Shown here in pieces: positions 1 through 8,743 of a DNA stretch of 11,898 nt (position 1 is the stretch's first letter; the number at the start of each line of letters is the position of its first letter). The position numbers and the translations under genes are program-made. The stretch is from assembly GCF_003243465.1 (NCBI RefSeq), contig NZ_QFQZ01000106.1, forward strand, positions 1-11,898. Reading direction: 5' to 3'. Origin of the DNA: Caulobacter segnis. GTDB lineage: Bacteria > Pseudomonadota > Alphaproteobacteria > Caulobacterales > Caulobacteraceae. Under the pieces are notes generated by a model, which ran no database searches, was not told where the DNA came from, and worked only from the letters and a program-made list of their open reading frames with translations.

Positions 1-695
1 ACGCCGGCCAGATCTGCCTGGCGCCCGACTATGTGCTGGCGCCGCAGGAGGACGTCGAGACCTTCGTCGCCGAGGCCAAGGCCGCGGTCGGGCGCTACTT
101 CCCGACCCTGAAGGACAATCCCGACTACACGGCCCTGGTCGCCCAGCGCCACTACGACCGGGTGAAGGGCTATGTCGACGACGCCAAGGCCAAGGGCGCG
201 CGGGTGGTCGAGATCAATCCCGGCGGCGAGGACCTCTCGCAGCAGGAGCATCGCAAGATCGCCCCGACCCTGATCATCGACCCCACCGACGACATGAAGG
301 TGATGCAGGACGAGATCTTCGGTCCCCTGCTGCCGGTGAAGAGCTATAGGACGATCGACGAGGCCGTCGACTATGTGAACGCCCACGACCGACCGCTGGC
401 GCTGTACTGGTTCGGGACCGACGAGGCCGAGAGGGACCGCGTGCTGGCCCGCACCACCAGCGGCGGGGTCACGGTCAATGACGTGATCTTCCATGTCGCG
501 CAGGAGGAGCTGCCGTTCGGCGGCGTTGGTCCGGCCGGCATGGGCGCCTATCACGGCCACGACGGCTTCCTGGAGTTCAGCCACAAGAAGGCGGTGTTCC
601 AGCAGCTCAAGAAGGACATCGCCCCGATGCTGGGGCTGCGTCCGCCCTATGGCGCGGCGATCCGCAAGTATCTGGCGAGCCAGATCAAGCGCTAG
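1..695 (+). CDS. Aldehyde dehydrogenase, coniferyl-aldehyde type, C-terminal half (5' truncated by window edge)
   Basis: NAD(P)-dependent oxidation of an aldehyde to its acid. The closest family I recognise is the coniferyl aldehyde dehydrogenase / class-3-like branch, which acts on aromatic aldehydes from lignin-type phenolics, in the cytoplasm. The frame is open from base 3, so the gene began before the window; about 230 residues are visible, roughly half of a usual protein of this family. The frame opens with AGQICLAPDYVL, in which the cysteine encoded at 15-17 is the catalytic nucleophile. Further on are the cofactor-site motif EIFGPLLPV (from 312) and the C-terminal signature PFGGVGPAGMGAYHG (from 513), followed by GFLEFSHKKAVF, typical of class-3-like enzymes. 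The stop is TAG at 693-695. The substrate is an inference from family resemblance; other fatty or aromatic aldehydes are possible. Confidence 0.9.
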   Translation, partial: AGQICLAPDYVLAPQEDVETFVAEAKAAVGRYFPTLKDNPDYTALVAQRHYDRVKGYVDDAKAKGARVVEINPGGEDLSQQEHRKIAPTLIIDPTDDMKVMQDEIFGPLLPVKSYRTIDEAVDYVNAHDRPLALYWFGTDEAERDRVLARTTSGGVTVNDVIFHVAQEELPFGGVGPAGMGAYHGHDGFLEFSHKKAVFQQLKKDIAPMLGLRPPYGAAIRKYLASQIKR

Positions 696-714
696 GCGCT
701 CGCCGCCCGGCTGG

Positions 715-728
715 GGAGGGTTCCCTCC
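715..728 (+). other. Compact hairpin after the aldehyde dehydrogenase gene
   Basis: GGAGGG-TT-CCCTCC is a perfect 6-bp inverted repeat with a 2-nt spacer, 20 bp after the aldehyde dehydrogenase stop. The G-rich arm can pair only after opening a few base pairs to form a loop. No T-run follows, so a rho-independent terminator is not supported. It may stabilise the mRNA 3' end or be chance in GC-rich DNA. Confidence 0.35.
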
Positions 729-734
729 TGGCGT

Positions 735-762
735 CGGTCATGCTCCAAGCGGGGCATGACCG
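735..762 (+). promoter_or_regulatory. 9-bp inverted repeat enclosing the proposed glycosyltransferase start codon
   Basis: CGGTCATGC (735-743) and GCATGACCG (754-762) are exact reverse complements separated by 10 nt. The ATG at 756-758 lies in the 3' arm, so in the mRNA a 9-bp stem would sequester the start codon. A 2-fold DNA operator or a read-through hairpin after the upstream gene are alternatives. No T-run follows. Confidence 0.45.
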
Positions 763-1907
763 CGTCGCTGACCGTGCGCCCTATCGTCGAAGCCCAGGAT
801 CTGCCGCGGGTGTTGAGTTTCGACCTGCCAGGCCGTCTCGCGCGCGCCGAGCCGGCCGTGGGCTGGGCGCCCGAGCATGACGCCTCCTCGGGCGCGCCCT
901 TGGGCCAGATCGGCGGGCCGCAGGCGTCCGCATGGCCCTACGACGTCGCCACCCCGCCGCCGGTCAATGTTCCGGCGCTCTGCGTCGTCGGCGACACGTG
1001 GTGGGCGCCGCGGCTGGGCGCCCTGATCGGCGTCGACGGCGCGCTCTACAACGCCACGGTCGGCGAGGCGCGCCATGGCTCGCCGGACCTGTCGGCGGTT
1101 CCCGGGCTGAGCGACAACGGGACGCGTTTTACGCCGGCGGCGGCCGCGCCGAGCCTGGAAGGCGGGGCCGTCTTCCTGCCTTGGGGCGCGACCTTCAACT
1201 ATGGCCACTTCGTCATCGACGCCCTGTCGTCCCTGCTAGCCTTGGAACAGGCGGGCTTGCTCGACGAGCTCCCGATCCTGGCGCCGAAACTGGCCGCCTG
1301 GCAGCGCGATCTGATCGCGATGGCGCTTCCCGAGCGTGTGGTGACGGAGATCGACGCGCCGCTGGTTCGGCTGAGGCGCGGGGCCTTCGCCACCAGCATG
1401 GACCACTTCCTACACCACCCGAACGGCCTGCTGGCTGACCTGGCGACGCGGGTCCTGGCCCGCGCGCCAGCCGGCCAGAGGCATCGGCGGGTCTATCTGT
1501 CCCGGCGCGGCCAGTCGATGCGGGTGATGGTCGGCGAGGCGGCGTTCGAGCGGGCCCTGGCCGCCCGCGGCTTCGCGATCGTGCGGCCGGAGAAGCTCAG
1601 CGCCGGTCAGCAGGTGGCCTTGATGCGCGACGCCGAGGTCGTGGTCGGGGCCAGCGGCGCGGCGCTCGCCAACGCCGTCTTCCTGTCGCGCGGCGCCCGG
1701 GTCGTGGAAATCCAGCCGCTGAACTTCACCAGCCAGTGGGTGAGGGCGGCCTGCCGGCAGGTCGGCGTGGATTGGCGGGGCTATGTCTGCGCCTCGCCCT
1801 GTCCGCCGCGGGAAGCGCCCCTGACCGCAAGGCTCAGGCGGGGGTTCAAGTTCGCCTTCAAGCCGCCGCTGGACGACCTGCTGAGCTTCGTGGACGCGGC
1901 GCTATAG
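756..1907 (+). CDS. GT61 / DUF563-type glycosyltransferase
   Basis: Probable glycosyltransferase of the GT61 (DUF563) family, which transfers sugars in capsular or surface polysaccharide synthesis; the sugar and acceptor cannot be read from the sequence. The product is 383 residues. An N-terminal region of about 140 residues is followed by the family's NYGHFVIDAL block (148-157) and a C-terminal Rossmann-like half containing RVYLSRRGQS (about 247-256), the signature GASGAALANAVF (298-309) and VVEIQP with Glu318. There is no signal peptide or clear membrane segment. The start at 756 has no Shine-Dalgarno sequence and lies in a hairpin arm. An in-frame GTG at 810 with AGGA at 796-799 is an alternative that would remove 18 residues. 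The gene is 60 bp from the aldehyde dehydrogenase, with no functional link evident. Confidence 0.8.
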   Translation: MTASLTVRPIVEAQDLPRVLSFDLPGRLARAEPAVGWAPEHDASSGAPLGQIGGPQASAWPYDVATPPPVNVPALCVVGDTWWAPRLGALIGVDGALYNATVGEARHGSPDLSAVPGLSDNGTRFTPAAAAPSLEGGAVFLPWGATFNYGHFVIDALSSLLALEQAGLLDELPILAPKLAAWQRDLIAMALPERVVTEIDAPLVRLRRGAFATSMDHFLHHPNGLLADLATRVLARAPAGQRHRRVYLSRRGQSMRVMVGEAAFERALAARGFAIVRPEKLSAGQQVALMRDAEVVVGASGAALANAVFLSRGARVVEIQPLNFTSQWVRAACRQVGVDWRGYVCASPCPPREAPLTARLRRGFKFAFKPPLDDLLSFVDAAL

Positions 1908-1924
1908 GCGGCGCGAGGGCCGCC
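1907..1924 (+). other. GC hairpin at the 3' end of the glycosyltransferase gene
   Basis: GGCGGC (1907-1912) and GCCGCC (1919-1924) form a 6-bp stem with a 6-nt loop, starting at the last base of the TAG stop. It lacks a U-tract, so it may mark the mRNA end without being a full intrinsic terminator. Confidence 0.35.
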
Positions 1925-1989
1925 GCTCTCGAAGGGCGTGCGTCATGCGCTAGGATCAGGCGATTCTTCGGCCGTCCTGGAGGGGGACC

Positions 1990-2427
1990 ATGCCCAATCC
2001 GCTGCAGCTGCTGCTGCCGGCGCTGATCCCGTCCTGGAACTTCTTCGACGTCATCGCGCCGTCGCCGCGCATCGAATATGCGTTGACGGCCTCCGCCGAG
2101 ACCGCGCCGGACGATTGGCGAGAGTTCCGACGTCGGCCGGCGCGCGTGCTTCCCGGCGAGATGGCCGGGCGCCTGCTGTGGAACCCGCGCTGGAACGAGA
2201 GCCTGTTCCTGGTCAGCTGCGCCGAACGGCTGATCGACCAGCCGACGGCGCACAGCCAAGACGAGATCTTCAAGCGCATCGCCGCCGACCTCGCACGAGG
2301 GCCGGAGACCGTCGAGGGCTGGCTCTGGTTTCGCCTGGTGTTCGTCGCGCGCGAGGATGACGCGATCTTGCGCGAGGTGCTGTTCGAGGCGTCGCCGCGC
2401 GCCGTGGCGCAGATCGCCATCCGATGA
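1990..2427 (+). CDS. Conserved-looking hypothetical protein (145 aa) coupled to an HTTM-like membrane protein
   Basis: I cannot assign a function. The 145-residue product has no signal peptide, no CxxC motif and no Walker motif. It begins with a hydrophobic, Trp/Phe-rich stretch (LIPSWNFFDVIAPSPRIEY, about 12-30) and has a central RLLWNPRWNESLF block (61-73) and a second aromatic stretch, WLWFRLVFV (111-119). This pattern suggests a peripheral membrane protein or partner subunit. The start is well supported: GGAGGGGGA at 1980-1988 lies just before the ATG at 1990. The stop TGA (2425-2427) overlaps the next ATG as ATGA, so the two genes are probably translationally coupled and their products likely work together. 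It differs from the DCC1/DUF393 thiol oxidoreductases often seen beside HTTM proteins. Confidence 0.75.
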   Translation: MPNPLQLLLPALIPSWNFFDVIAPSPRIEYALTASAETAPDDWREFRRRPARVLPGEMAGRLLWNPRWNESLFLVSCAERLIDQPTAHSQDEIFKRIAADLARGPETVEGWLWFRLVFVAREDDAILREVLFEASPRAVAQIAIR

Positions 2428-3107
2428 TGCTGGCCGACGCCCTTCGCCTGACGCAGACCCTGCTGGCCCTGGCGCTTTTGCAGCAGAGCCTCGAACACCT
2501 GCGCGGCTTCCGCGACGAGCGGGCGCTGTTCCTGGCGCGAGCGGTCCTGTGCGGGCTGGTGCTGCTGGGCTTGGCGGCGCCCTGGCCGCTGGTGGCGATG
2601 GCGGCGCTTTCGCTGCTGATCCTGCACCGCTTCCAAGGTCCCTACAACGGCGGCAGCGACCGTTTGGGCCTGCTGTCCCTGTGGTGCCTGACCCTGGCCA
2701 GCCTGGCGCCCAGCACGCCGCTTAAGGAGCTGTTCTTCGGCTACCTCGGCGCCCAGCTGGTGCTGTCCTACTTCATCTCCGGCTGGGTCAAGGTCGTGAA
2801 CCCGGAGTGGCGTTCAGGCCAGGCCCTGCGCGACGTCTTCCAGTTCTCGGCCTATCCGGTGGCGGAGTCGCTGCGGACCCTTGCCGATAGGCCGAGGCTG
2901 CTGGCGGTGATGTCATGGGCGGTGATGGGGTTCGAGCTGGCCTTTCCCCTGGCCATGCTGACGCGCGAAAGCCTCATCGTGGCCCTGGTCGTGGCCGGGA
3001 CGTTCCACCTCGCCAACGCCTGCCTCTTTGGCCTCAACCGCTTCTTCTGGACGTGGCTGTCGGTCTATCCGGCCCTTCTTTGGTTACAGGGACGGCTGCT
3101 GCCCTAG
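2424..3107 (+). CDS. HTTM-like (vitamin-K-dependent carboxylase-related) integral membrane protein
   Basis: The 227-residue polytopic inner-membrane protein has roughly six to eight hydrophobic segments (about 8-22, 36-51, 55-68, 82-96, 104-121, 160-178, 184-204 and 208-223). The spacing of RFQGPYNGGSDRLGLL (69-84), the segment ending YFISGWVKVVNPEWRSGQAL (116-135) and the C-terminal FHLANACLFGLNRFFW (194-209) resemble HTTM-domain proteins, a family related to gamma-glutamyl carboxylase whose bacterial members mostly have unknown roles. It is shorter than many HTTM proteins and I see no attached soluble domain. It has no Shine-Dalgarno sequence of its own; its ATG overlaps the stop of the 145-residue gene, so translation should depend on that gene. 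A DoxX-like or other small membrane family is the main alternative. Confidence 0.7.
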   Translation: MMLADALRLTQTLLALALLQQSLEHLRGFRDERALFLARAVLCGLVLLGLAAPWPLVAMAALSLLILHRFQGPYNGGSDRLGLLSLWCLTLASLAPSTPLKELFFGYLGAQLVLSYFISGWVKVVNPEWRSGQALRDVFQFSAYPVAESLRTLADRPRLLAVMSWAVMGFELAFPLAMLTRESLIVALVVAGTFHLANACLFGLNRFFWTWLSVYPALLWLQGRLLP

Positions 3108-3129
3108 GCGCCGCGACCAGAGCGCAAAG

Positions 3130-3160
3130 AAAAAGGCGCTGGAGCAGGCTCCAGCGCCTT
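3130..3160 (-). terminator. Rho-independent terminator of rhlE (possibly bidirectional)
   Basis: AAGGCGCTGGAG (3133-3144) and CTCCAGCGCCTT (3149-3160) form a perfect 12-bp stem with a 4-nt loop. Read on the minus strand the stem is followed by TTTTTCTTT, a good U-tract, 24 bp after the rhlE stop. On the plus strand it is followed only by a weak T-containing stretch, so it may also slow transcripts from the HTTM-like gene. Confidence 0.88.
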
Positions 3161-3184
3161 GGTTCTTGGGAAGGAAGCGCGCCG

Positions 3185-4756
<1,572 letters not shown>

Positions 4757-4837
4757 TACACGCTGGTCTGCTCGGAGCCGCCCGTGCTTGGGCGAGCGGG
4801 CGGCGCGGATTCGCCAGACCTGCTCCGAAGCTGGGGA

Positions 4838-4865
4838 TAAATAGGCCGAAAGTCGCCAAAGTCAA
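4838..4865 (-). promoter_or_regulatory. Sigma-70-like promoter for rhlE
   Basis: On the minus strand TTGACT (plus 4860-4865) is separated by 16 bp from TATTTA (plus 4838-4843), a close match to the housekeeping promoter pattern and the most AT-rich stretch of this intergenic region. Transcription would start near 4830, giving a leader of about 70-75 nt before the ATG at 4756. Confidence 0.65.
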
Positions 4866-4940
4866 TCGCCACAAGGCGCGAGGGGGTATTTCCCCGCGTT
4901 CGCGAAGACCATCCCGCTGGCGCCTCGCCGACCGCCGCTC

Positions 4941-4946
4941 TATATC
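4941..4946 (+). promoter_or_regulatory. Possible -10 element for leaderless sdhE transcription
   Basis: GCTCTATATC resembles the Caulobacter-type -10 region; the TATATC part lies 9 nt before the sdhE ATG at 4956, so transcription would begin at or within a few nt of the start codon. This fits the absence of a Shine-Dalgarno sequence. No convincing -35 is seen, so this is tentative. Confidence 0.35.
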
Positions 4947-4955
4947 CGGCCCTGC

Positions 4956-5249
4956 ATGACCATCGACCACGACTCCCGCCTTAGGCGGCTTCGTTTCCGC
5001 GCCTGGCATCGCGGTTTCCGGGAAGCGGACCTGATCTTGGGCCCGTTCGCGGATATCCATGGCCCGAACATGACGCCAGAGCAGTTCGACACGCTGGAAA
5101 CCCTGCTCGAACAGTCGGACCGCGAGATCTATGCCTGGATCGTCGGCCAAGAGGCGACACCAGAAAAATTCGAGACGGACGTCATGGCGATGATCCGCGC
5201 GTTCAGGTTCGAGGCGCACGCGTCGCGCCCCGCCGGCGACGGCGCCTGA
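4956..5249 (+). CDS. sdhE: SdhE, succinate dehydrogenase flavinylation/assembly factor (DUF339, YgfY family)
   Basis: A small cytoplasmic protein that promotes covalent attachment of FAD to the flavoprotein subunit of succinate dehydrogenase (Sdh5/SdhE family). The 97-residue product has the family hallmark RGxxE as RGFRE at 19-23 in a helix-rich context (LRFRAWHRGFREADLILGPF, 12-31), followed by the acidic stretch LLEQSDREIYAWIVG (50-64) that also marks the family. The length is typical, with an alanine/glycine-rich C-terminal extension. No Shine-Dalgarno sequence precedes the ATG, and a leaderless transcript is plausible. It lies 21 bp upstream of mfd in the same direction, so the two are probably co-transcribed; as I recall this adjacency is common in alphaproteobacteria and does not imply a functional link to repair. 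Confidence 0.88.
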   Translation: MTIDHDSRLRRLRFRAWHRGFREADLILGPFADIHGPNMTPEQFDTLETLLEQSDREIYAWIVGQEATPEKFETDVMAMIRAFRFEAHASRPAGDGA

Positions 5250-5270
5250 CCCTTTAGATCAAGAGACCCG

Positions 5271-8200
5271 ATGGCCTACGACGCCAAACAGATCGCCAAG
5301 GCCGCCGGCGGCCTGACTCTCGCCGGCGCGCCGGAAGGCTTCGACGCGCTGGTGATGGCCGACATCGCCCGGGCGCGCGGCGGCCTGACCGCCTTCGTCG
5401 CCCGCGACACCGCCCGCGCCGGCGCCTTCGTCGACAGCCTGAAGTTCTTCGCCCCCGAGATCGAGGCGGTGATCCTGCCCTCGTGGGACTGCCTGCCCTA
5501 TGATCGCATCGGGCCGTCGGCCGGCGTCTCGGCCACCCGGATGTCGACCCTGTCGCGCCTGGCGCGAGGTCTCGGCGAGACCAAGCCGGCCATCCTGGTC
5601 ATCGCCGCCCACGCCCTGCTGCAGCGCGTGCCGACCAAGGACGTCCTGCTGCGCGCCAGCTACAGCGCCAAGGTCGGCGGCGTCGTCGACATCAAGGACC
5701 TGGAGACCTATTTCGCGGTCAACGGCTACGCCCGCGCCTCGACGGTCTCCGAGCGCGGCGAGTTCGCCATCCGGGGCGGCGTGATCGACGTCTATCCGCC
5801 GGCCGCCGAGGAACCGGTGCGCCTGGACCTGTTCGGCGACACCCTGGAGAGCATCCGCGCCTTCGACCCCGAGACCCAGCGCTCGACCAAGCAGCTGAAG
5901 GAAATCGACCTCCTGCCGGTCAGCGAGGCGCTGCTCGACGCCGACGCCGTGTCGCGGTTCCGCAAGGGCTATGTCGCGGAGTTTGGCGCGCCGGGTGATG
6001 ATCCCCTCTACGCGACGGTCAGCGAGGGCGGTCGCCGCGCCGGCCTCGAGCACTGGCTGCCACTGCTCTATGAGCGCATGGCGACGCTGTTCGACTATCT
6101 GCCGGCCGGCGCCCTGATCGGCGTCGACCACCAGGCCGCCGAGGCTCGCGACGAACGGCTGGCCATGATCCACGACGCCTACGAGGCCCGCGCCAGCGCC
6201 GACCGCAAGTCGGCCTACCGCCCGCTGCCGCCCGAGGCCCTCTATCTGACGGCCGACGAGTGGGACCACGAGCTGTCGGACCGCACGCACCGCAAGTTCA
6301 CCCCGTTCCAGCCCCAGGGCCTGGACGTCGTCGACCTGGGCGCGAAGCTCGGCCGGACCTTCGCCGCCGAGCGCGCCCAGGACAGCGTCAACCTGTTCGA
6401 GGCCACCGCCGACCACGCCAAGAAGCTGGCGGCCGAGGGCAAGCGCGTGCTGTTCGCCTCGTGGTCCGAGGGCTCGTCCGAGCGCTTGGGGACCATGCTG
6501 GCCGACCACGGCCTGAAGAAAATCCCGTTCGCCGGCTACTGGCAGGCGGCCAAGGCCAACGACCCCAAGGTCCCGCAGCGCGTGGTGTTGCCGCTGGACC
6601 ACGGCTTCGAGACCGAGGCCCTGGCGGTCATTTCCGAGACCGACATTCTTGGGGATCGCCTGGCGCGTCCGCGCAAGAAGCGCCGCGCCGCCAACTTCCT
6701 GGCCGAGGCCTCGGCCCTGACGCCGGGCGATCTCGTCGTCCACATCGACCATGGCATCGGCCGCTACGAGGGCCTGAAGACCCTCGACGTCCAGGGCGCG
6801 CCGCACGACTGCCTGGACCTGCTGTATGGCGGCGAGGCCAAGCTCTATCTGCCGGTCGAGAACATTGACCTCCTGACCCGCTACGGCGCGGCCGACGCCG
6901 ACAACGTCCAGCTCGACAAGCTGGGCGGCGCGGCCTGGCAGGGGCGCAAGGCGCGGGCCAAGGAGCGTCTGCGGGTCATGGCCGAGGGCCTGATCCAGAT
7001 CGCCGCCGCCCGCCAGCTGAAGCACGTCGAGGAGACCGACCCGCCGCACGGCGTGTTCGACGAGTTCTGCGCCCGCTTCCCCTATGAAGAGACGGACGAC
7101 CAACTGAACGCCATCCACGACGTGCTAGAGGATCTGTCGTCCGGCAAGCCGATGGACCGCCTGATCTGTGGCGACGTCGGCTTCGGCAAGACCGAGGTCG
7201 CCCTTCGCGCAGCCTTCGTGGTGGCGATGAGCGGCAAGCAGGTGGCGATCGTCTGCCCGACGACGCTCCTGGCGCGCCAGCACTACAAGACCTTCAAGGA
7301 CCGCTTCCAGGGCTGGCCGGTCAAGGTGCGCTCGCTGTCGCGCCTGGTCTCCGCCAAGGAAGCCTCCGAGACCCGCCAGGGGCTCGCGGACGGCCAAGTC
7401 GAGATCGTGGTCGGCACCCATGCGGTGCTGTCCAAGCAGGTCTCGTTCAAGGACCTGGGCCTTGTCATCGTCGACGAGGAGCAGCACTTCGGGGTCAAGC
7501 ACAAGGAGAAGCTGAAAGAGCTTCGCGCCGACGTGCACATGCTGACCCTGACCGCCACGCCGATCCCGCGCACCCTGCAGATGGCGCTGTCGGGCATCCG
7601 GGAAATGTCGATCATCGCCACCCCGCCGGTCGATCGCCTAGCGGTGCGCACCTATATCAGCCCGTTCGATCCGGTGACCCTGCGCGAAGCCCTGCTGCGC
7701 GAGAAGTATCGCGGCGGCCAGTCCTACTATGTCGTGCCGCGCATCAAGGACCTGGAGGACATCGAGAAGTTCCTCCGCACCCAGGTGCCGGAGGTGAAGT
7801 ACGTCGTCGGCCACGGCCAGATGTCGGCCACCCAGCTGGAAGACGTGATGACGGCCTTCTACGAGGGCCAGTACGACGTTCTCCTGGCGACGACGATCGT
7901 CGAAAGCGGCCTCGACATCCCGTCGGCCAACACCCTGATCGTCCACCGCGCCGACATGTTCGGCCTGGCGCAGCTTTATCAGATCCGGGGCCGGGTCGGC
8001 CGCTCCAAGGCCCGCGCCTACGCCTATCTGACGACGCCGGTCGAGAAGTCGCTGACCCTTTCGGCCGAGAAGCGCCTGCAGGTGCTGCAGTCGCTGGACA
8101 GCCTGGGCGCCGGCTTCCAGCTGGCCAGCCACGACCTGGACCAGCGCGGCGGCGGCAACCTGCTCGGCGACGAGCAGAGCGGCCACATCAAGGAGATCGG

Positions 8201-8738
8201 CGTCGAGCTCTACCAGCAGATGCTGGAGGACGCCGTCGCCGAGCTGAAGCAGCGCCAGGGCCAGGAAGCCCTGCTGGAGGATCGCGGCTGGTCGCCGCAG
8301 ATCAACACCGGCGCGGCCGTGATGATCCCGGACGACTACGTTCCGGACCTCAATGTGCGCCTGTCGCTCTATCGCCGCCTTTCGGAGGCCGAGAAGGCGA
8401 ACGACCGCGAGGCCCTGGCCGCCGAGATGATCGACCGCTTCGGCCCGCTGCCGCCCGAGACCGACTCCTTGCTGAAGGTCGTCGCCATCAAGGGCCTGTG
8501 CCGCGAAGCCAATGTCGCCAAGATCGACGTCGGCCCCAAGGGCGCGGTGGCCAGCTTCCGCAATGACGAGTTCTCCAATCCGCTGGCCCTGGTCCAGTTC
8601 GTCGCCAAGAACAGCCTGATCTGGAAGGTGCGCCCGGACCAGAAGGTGGTCGTGAAGGGCGAGTGGGAAACGCCGGCGCAGCGGCTCGACGCGGCGGAGA
8701 AGATTCTGACTCAGCTGGCGAAGCTGGCGAAGGGGTAG
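5271..8738 (+). CDS. mfd: Transcription-repair coupling factor Mfd
   Basis: A DNA translocase that binds RNA polymerase stalled at lesions, removes it with ATP hydrolysis and recruits UvrA for nucleotide excision repair. The product is 1155 residues, full length for the family. An N-terminal UvrB-like region contains a SERGEFAIRGGVIDVYPP-type motif (about 160-180). The CarD-like RNA-polymerase interaction domain starts at GDLVVHIDHGIGRYEG (486 onward, to about 545). The translocase core has GDVGFGKTE (Walker A, about 634-642), DEEQ (735-738), the TATPIPRTLQMAL segment, the VESGLDIPSANT motif and QIRGRVGRS (904-912). The C-terminal autoinhibitory TRCF domain follows. AAGAGA at 5260-5265 gives a weak Shine-Dalgarno sequence 5 nt before the ATG. 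It converges with the hydrolase gene, with only 5 bp between the stops. Confidence 0.98.
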   Translation: MAYDAKQIAKAAGGLTLAGAPEGFDALVMADIARARGGLTAFVARDTARAGAFVDSLKFFAPEIEAVILPSWDCLPYDRIGPSAGVSATRMSTLSRLARGLGETKPAILVIAAHALLQRVPTKDVLLRASYSAKVGGVVDIKDLETYFAVNGYARASTVSERGEFAIRGGVIDVYPPAAEEPVRLDLFGDTLESIRAFDPETQRSTKQLKEIDLLPVSEALLDADAVSRFRKGYVAEFGAPGDDPLYATVSEGGRRAGLEHWLPLLYERMATLFDYLPAGALIGVDHQAAEARDERLAMIHDAYEARASADRKSAYRPLPPEALYLTADEWDHELSDRTHRKFTPFQPQGLDVVDLGAKLGRTFAAERAQDSVNLFEATADHAKKLAAEGKRVLFASWSEGSSERLGTMLADHGLKKIPFAGYWQAAKANDPKVPQRVVLPLDHGFETEALAVISETDILGDRLARPRKKRRAANFLAEASALTPGDLVVHIDHGIGRYEGLKTLDVQGAPHDCLDLLYGGEAKLYLPVENIDLLTRYGAADADNVQLDKLGGAAWQGRKARAKERLRVMAEGLIQIAAARQLKHVEETDPPHGVFDEFCARFPYEETDDQLNAIHDVLEDLSSGKPMDRLICGDVGFGKTEVALRAAFVVAMSGKQVAIVCPTTLLARQHYKTFKDRFQGWPVKVRSLSRLVSAKEASETRQGLADGQVEIVVGTHAVLSKQVSFKDLGLVIVDEEQHFGVKHKEKLKELRADVHMLTLTATPIPRTLQMALSGIREMSIIATPPVDRLAVRTYISPFDPVTLREALLREKYRGGQSYYVVPRIKDLEDIEKFLRTQVPEVKYVVGHGQMSATQLEDVMTAFYEGQYDVLLATTIVESGLDIPSANTLIVHRADMFGLAQLYQIRGRVGRSKARAYAYLTTPVEKSLTLSAEKRLQVLQSLDSLGAGFQLASHDLDQRGGGNLLGDEQSGHIKEIGVELYQQMLEDAVAELKQRQGQEALLEDRGWSPQINTGAAVMIPDDYVPDLNVRLSLYRRLSEAEKANDREALAAEMIDRFGPLPPETDSLLKVVAIKGLCREANVAKIDVGPKGAVASFRNDEFSNPLALVQFVAKNSLIWKVRPDQKVVVKGEWETPAQRLDAAEKILTQLAKLAKG

Positions 8739-8743
8739 GCAGG

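Noticed and set aside
4899..4906. Palindrome TTCGCGAA upstream of sdhE-mfd as a LexA/SOS box
   Set aside because: The alphaproteobacterial LexA site is a GTTC-N7-GTTC direct repeat; only one half is present.
5259..7118. Open frame of 619 codons on the minus strand opposite mfd
   Set aside because: Antisense shadow of a well-supported gene, with low-complexity translation and no initiation signal.
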